Shown here in pieces: positions 60,636 through 64,000 of a DNA stretch of 64,000 nucleotides. How positions within the stretch are numbered: the first letter of the stretch is position 1; every line of letters starts with the position of its first letter. The translations under genes were made by a program, and so were the position numbers. Location of the stretch: contig JBAMJR010000243.1 of NCBI GenBank assembly GCA_038501785.1, positions 3,472,501 through 3,536,500 of the forward strand, in the 5' to 3' direction. The notes below the pieces were generated by a model. That model searched no databases and was not told the DNA's origin. It was given only the letters and a program-made list of their open reading frames with translations. This DNA comes from Myoxocephalus aenaeus. Lineage: Eukaryota; Chordata; Actinopteri; Perciformes; Cottidae.

Positions 60636-61904
60636 GTAAGGCCTCTTCTCTCCCCGCTGGGCACCATCAGCATCATCATCAGCGTTCTCATCATTTCCCA
60701 ATCACTATCATCTCACCACCACGTATACACTCACAGCGACATGGCAAGTCATCACAAGCATGTCTGAACAGGAAATGTGTGTTGGAAAGAAATCCCACTG
60801 CGGATTGACACAGATGCCCAGTGCATGATAATGTCGGCGCTCGTTCTCCTGTGTGCTGCTCACTTGACATATTGGATGTCATACTGAATCCGTCACAGGG
60901 TAAGAAGTGCAGACGTTCACTCTTGAATGGCGCCTGACGTTTGGAATGAAATGTCATTGCACTGTTTGGATCATGCACATGCAATGCTGAATGTTTCACT
61001 CAGCAGTGTCAACCCTAGTATGAATAATGGTTACACTATCAGGCTGAACGTTTTTTTTTTTTTACTTTTATTTCAAAACTGATTTGAAGGAGTGAAATCA
61101 TCACATCACAAGGTGCATCATTGTATTAGTAGCTTAACGTTAATGTCTCAAATCTGGGCTACCAAGCCCGGAAAACTGTTAAACAGGAGACAGCTGTTGA
61201 AGTTTTCAAATCTTCCATTTAAAATGTAATGCACAGGATATCATTTACAGGTTTACACTCTGAATCTGTGAACTAGCTTGTCCTGTCAGTAGCCGTGTTT
61301 AAATCATATCTTTATGCGTATTCCCAAGTATCGCATTAGAAAAGCTGAATGGAAATGGCATAATTCGTTAAAGTTTCCTCACATTACGCTCACCGGTGTT
61401 TTTTTTGTTGTTGCATGAGACAAAATTACCGTTTCGTATCTATATGTTGTCATAGCGTGAACATAACATTAGCTTAGCAGCTTAAATGTAGCGCCGCTAA
61501 CAGTTAGAGTTGTCAGTCAGACATCGTGACCTAGCAGCAGTTTGTCATTATAGTGGACAACTATGCAGTCATTACTAATACATTATTTACTCCTCTTTCA
61601 AATGTAATGATTACATTGCATTACATGTTGATTATCTCAAGTTGGCTGTTTGGATGAATTCAACTGATTAAACAGCAGTCGCTAGGAAAACAAACGTCGT
61701 CGCTGCACGTTTCTGCAAATCACGAACACGTTGAACGTCACCGTTGGTCAGAGCAAGTGACGCAGACCGAGGGGAGTAGTATACGAGGGGAGTGGTAGAG
61801 TGGAATAGTATACGAGTGGCCGTTATAATGTATAACAAGAGAAAAGGACGGGCGGGTGGGAGTGTTTGTGGTAGGTGGGACCAAAGGAGTCTGCTGTTCG
61901 TGAT
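60636..61904. other. proximal intron 7
   Basis: A CATCAT-rich stretch (60664-60720) follows the exon 7 donor. Nothing else recognised. Confidence 0.45.
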
Positions 61905-62170
61905 CCGTGTGAAACCAAAAGTCATGGTTGACTTTGCGCTGAACGTTATGTAAGACAGTTAGCTGAGAGCGGTTGTTATTTATTTACACTACTTCGGTTC
62001 TTACACTTCCATATATTATGTTTGCCCAAACTATGATCTAACCTGAAGTAGTTTTGTTGCTTAAACCTAACCAATAGTTTCACAGCGTTAATCACGGGGC
62101 ATTGTGCGTTTCTGCAACCCTGATGTGACACGTATTTGTAAAACCTGCAAGCTTTGCAGAAACGTACAAT
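61905..62170 (+). repeat. dispersed repeat of the aaccatgatctttt/gttttgttg family
   Basis: The words gtgtgaaaccaaaagtcatg, gtagttttgttgcttaaacc and taaccaatagtttcacagcg match 34848-35060. It ends near gcagaaacgtaca, which mirrors an earlier gcacgtttctgca (61705). Confidence 0.5.
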
Positions 62171-62726
62171 ATAATATAAGAACTTTTTTCTGGTGGATTT
62201 GAAATATTGCTTGTGTGTTATCATTAATTTATTATAGTATGCACACACGTATGTGTTTTATTACTATAGAAAATAGCCACAGTTTCAATTTAATACTGGT
62301 CAGAAAAAGAAGAAAAAAATGTCCCCAAATTGTGCAGCCCTTCAAAAATGTGCATATGACTTTAATATTAATTTGAGTTTTTTCACAATATACATTAAAA
62401 GAAAGTCTTTTAGAAAAGTGTGGGACTTAAATCCATCCAACAGAAATGAATGGTTTGGATCATTAGCCCACTCAGAGCGATGTCCGAGCCTTTGAGCAGT
62501 TTGCCCCTCACCACCTTTATCTATGGAGATATGAAGACAGTAATGATGCCTGCCTGGCCATTATGGGATGCAGTATGTATCGCCAAAGAGCACAGTCAGC
62601 AGAAAAGCTTCTCACTGCTCAAGGTGTCGGATCTGAGACCACACTTGTTAGTGACTTCACAGAGGCTCGGACTTTAATCACCACTTTCTCTCCTCTTTGT
62701 CTCATCCTATCTCTCTGTCTTTGCAG
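62171..62726. other. 3' end of intron 7
   Basis: AT-rich, then a pyrimidine-rich acceptor tract (about 62685-62726) for the small exon 8. Confidence 0.5.
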
Positions 62727-62759
62727 ATCGAAAGCTGCTACATGATGTTAAACCTCAAA
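62727..62759 (+). CDS. unc5d: unc5d exon 8: 33-bp linker exon before the membrane
   Basis: This small exon follows a pyrimidine-rich ctctctgtctttgcag acceptor and ends at A|gtgagt. With the A carried from exon 7 it encodes NRKLLHDVKPQ. That resembles the juxtamembrane linker of UNC5D as I remember it (KKPLHEIKPQ-like), directly after the DGLC end of TSP1-2. Its 33-bp length and equal entry and exit phases mean that skipping it would keep the frame, so it could be a cassette exon. It is too short for standard ORF finding and was identified from splice sites and homology. The transmembrane exon should follow beyond the window. Confidence 0.88.
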
Positions 62760-64000
62760 GTGAGTCTTCCTCTGTGGATTTCTTTCATCTTCGACTACCA
62801 GGCCCCACGACTGCCGCTTATATGTAATGCCCTGAATTCTGGGGGGAAAAGAGATGATGTAGTCTAAATTTAAAGGAGCGACAGTCGTTTGCATTCATCT
62901 CTGGAAACAGCAGCTTTATGAATCACCCCCCTAAGTTCCCTCTGACCTGAGCGACTTCAGTTCTAACCCCGCAAGATGTGCTCATTACGCATTCATGTCA
63001 TTAGTCAGCGGCCCACTTCTATGACAAGCGCGACATCACAGCTTTGCTTTTTGCTTTGAAACGGGGAGATGTATTGGTTGTGACAAGGGAACATGTGCTA
63101 CGTTGTGGAGGATTAATGGGTTGTAATCGCTGCAAACGAGCTAATTTGACCAATTTACGGCGCTGTCCTCACCTTCCTGTGGCGGCTTTCAATCACTTGC
63201 TGCAGTCGGCCCGGCTAAGTGATTGTCAGGTGCCTGCTTGAGCGCTTTCATTAATGGGCCACGTTAATGTAAAAGTCGGGCCTACGTGCAGGCTTTAAGG
63301 AAAGCCTGGATGAACGGATGGGGAGGGTGTTAAACTGGTGTGTGGCGAGTGATCACCCTGGGAGGAATACTCTAAAATACATTGTTCCTCTGATTCGTCC
63401 TCGCAACAACTGGTGACCACAGGCTGCGCCGCATGGGCGCCGGCCGCCTGCACGCCGAGATATCCATCCTAGCTATTGGATATAGGCCGGCGGGTCTGAA
63501 GGCAGTTATGCTAATGGTTCCATGTTAGCAGCTTGAATGTGATGTGTAACAGTTTAGAGTAACGGCTGGACATGTTCCTTTATGCCTATCTTTGGTGCAT
63601 AATGTAGCATAGAGAGATGAGACAGATGGTCTGCTCCATCTTACCACTTCCCATTCTTCTTTTTTCATTTCCATCCCGAAGCCAGACTAACACGTTGTAA
63701 CTACTGCCTGTGTTTGACCTTGAATGTCTACATCATAACAGTATTGTCTTCCCCTGCTTTTCTTCCATCTCCTCCTCACTGGGTCTTTATTAGTACAACA
63801 AAGACAAGGCTTTTTTTATGTGGATCACATACAAACATTAATTAAAACAAATCTTCATTGGCAATGCTGCCCTCATCACAGTAAAACAAAAGAAGAAATC
63901 TCAGAAGAAGACTTTCACATACAGAGAATTCTCAAATAGTGAAGTGGCTTTTATTCACTTCAGTGGAACCAGGCCTTTATTTATAACAGTTCTCCTGTTG
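62760..64000. other. intron 8, partial; candidate conserved non-coding segment
   Basis: No gene or repeat. About 62940-63260 has balanced base composition and several TAAT/ATTA homeodomain-type words (gattaatggg, cattaatgggcc), so it may be regulatory. The transmembrane exon is expected beyond 64000. Confidence 0.4.

Larger units (their letters stand above)
4341..62759 (+). other. unc5d: unc5d gene, partial (exons 2-8 with introns)
   Basis: Seven exons in consistent phase encode the extracellular part of an UNC5-type receptor, a single-pass membrane protein that binds netrin and FLRT proteins in axon guidance and neuronal migration. The domain order is Ig1, Ig2, TSP1-1, TSP1-2, linker. The D subtype is inferred from remembered family sequences, through stretches such as KSNPIKLRC, VEDFHGPEDYWC, LRKNFEQDPQG and NIDTRADHNLII, which fit UNC5D better than UNC5A, B or C. 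Fish may carry two unc5d paralogues, and I cannot tell which this is. Introns are about 30.9 kb, 2.5 kb, 15.7 kb, 0.7 kb, 5.4 kb and 2.1 kb. The first coding exon, promoter, transmembrane segment and cytoplasmic ZU5, UPA and death domains are outside the window. Confidence 0.93.

Overview
The window reads as nuclear DNA of a ray-finned (teleost) fish. The evidence is one vertebrate gene split by long introns, plus transposon families typical of fish genomes: LINE tails, tRNA-headed SINEs, hAT and TTAA-type miniature elements, and long CA/GT repeats. There are no bacterial-style genes, operons or CRISPR arrays.

The only cellular gene I can support is unc5d (netrin/FLRT receptor UNC5D) on the + strand. 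Seven internal coding exons lie at 4341-4556, 35502-35645, 38145-38248, 53963-54143, 54858-55025, 60471-60635 and 62727-62759. All have AG/GT splice borders and matching codon phases. Together they encode most of the ectodomain: Ig1 (two exons), Ig2 (two exons), TSP1-1, TSP1-2 and an 11-codon linker exon. The signal-peptide exon and promoter lie upstream of the window. The transmembrane, ZU5, UPA and death-domain exons lie downstream. I number the exons 2-8 by analogy with other UNC5 genes.

Intron 1 (to 4340) holds a TTAA-flanked element. Intron 2 (4557-35501, about 31 kb) is a transposon sink. It holds two near-identical 1.4-1.5 kb non-autonomous hAT elements with 8-bp target duplications, a decayed antisense LINE of about 3.1 kb, a second 5'-truncated LINE, several TTAA-type and hairpin-type MITEs, a SINE and long CA/GT tracts. 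Intron 3 holds SINEs and an LTR-like repeat. Intron 4 (38249-53962) holds a Rex3/RTE-like LINE tail, a chimeric MITE, an hAT-Charlie-like MITE carrying a tRNA-like segment and inserted in one copy of a local duplication, and a 2-kb minisatellite about 1 kb upstream of the second Ig2 exon. Introns 5-8 are quieter, with one possible solo LTR in intron 6.

I found no convincing new multi-gene system. The most notable non-genic items are the 24-bp minisatellite open on both strands and its fold-back higher-order units, the nested and chimeric MITEs, the 85-bp minimal inverted-repeat element, three long near-loopless hairpins, and the paralogous empty site beside the Charlie-like insertion. All family names come from reading the sequence and were not checked against a database.
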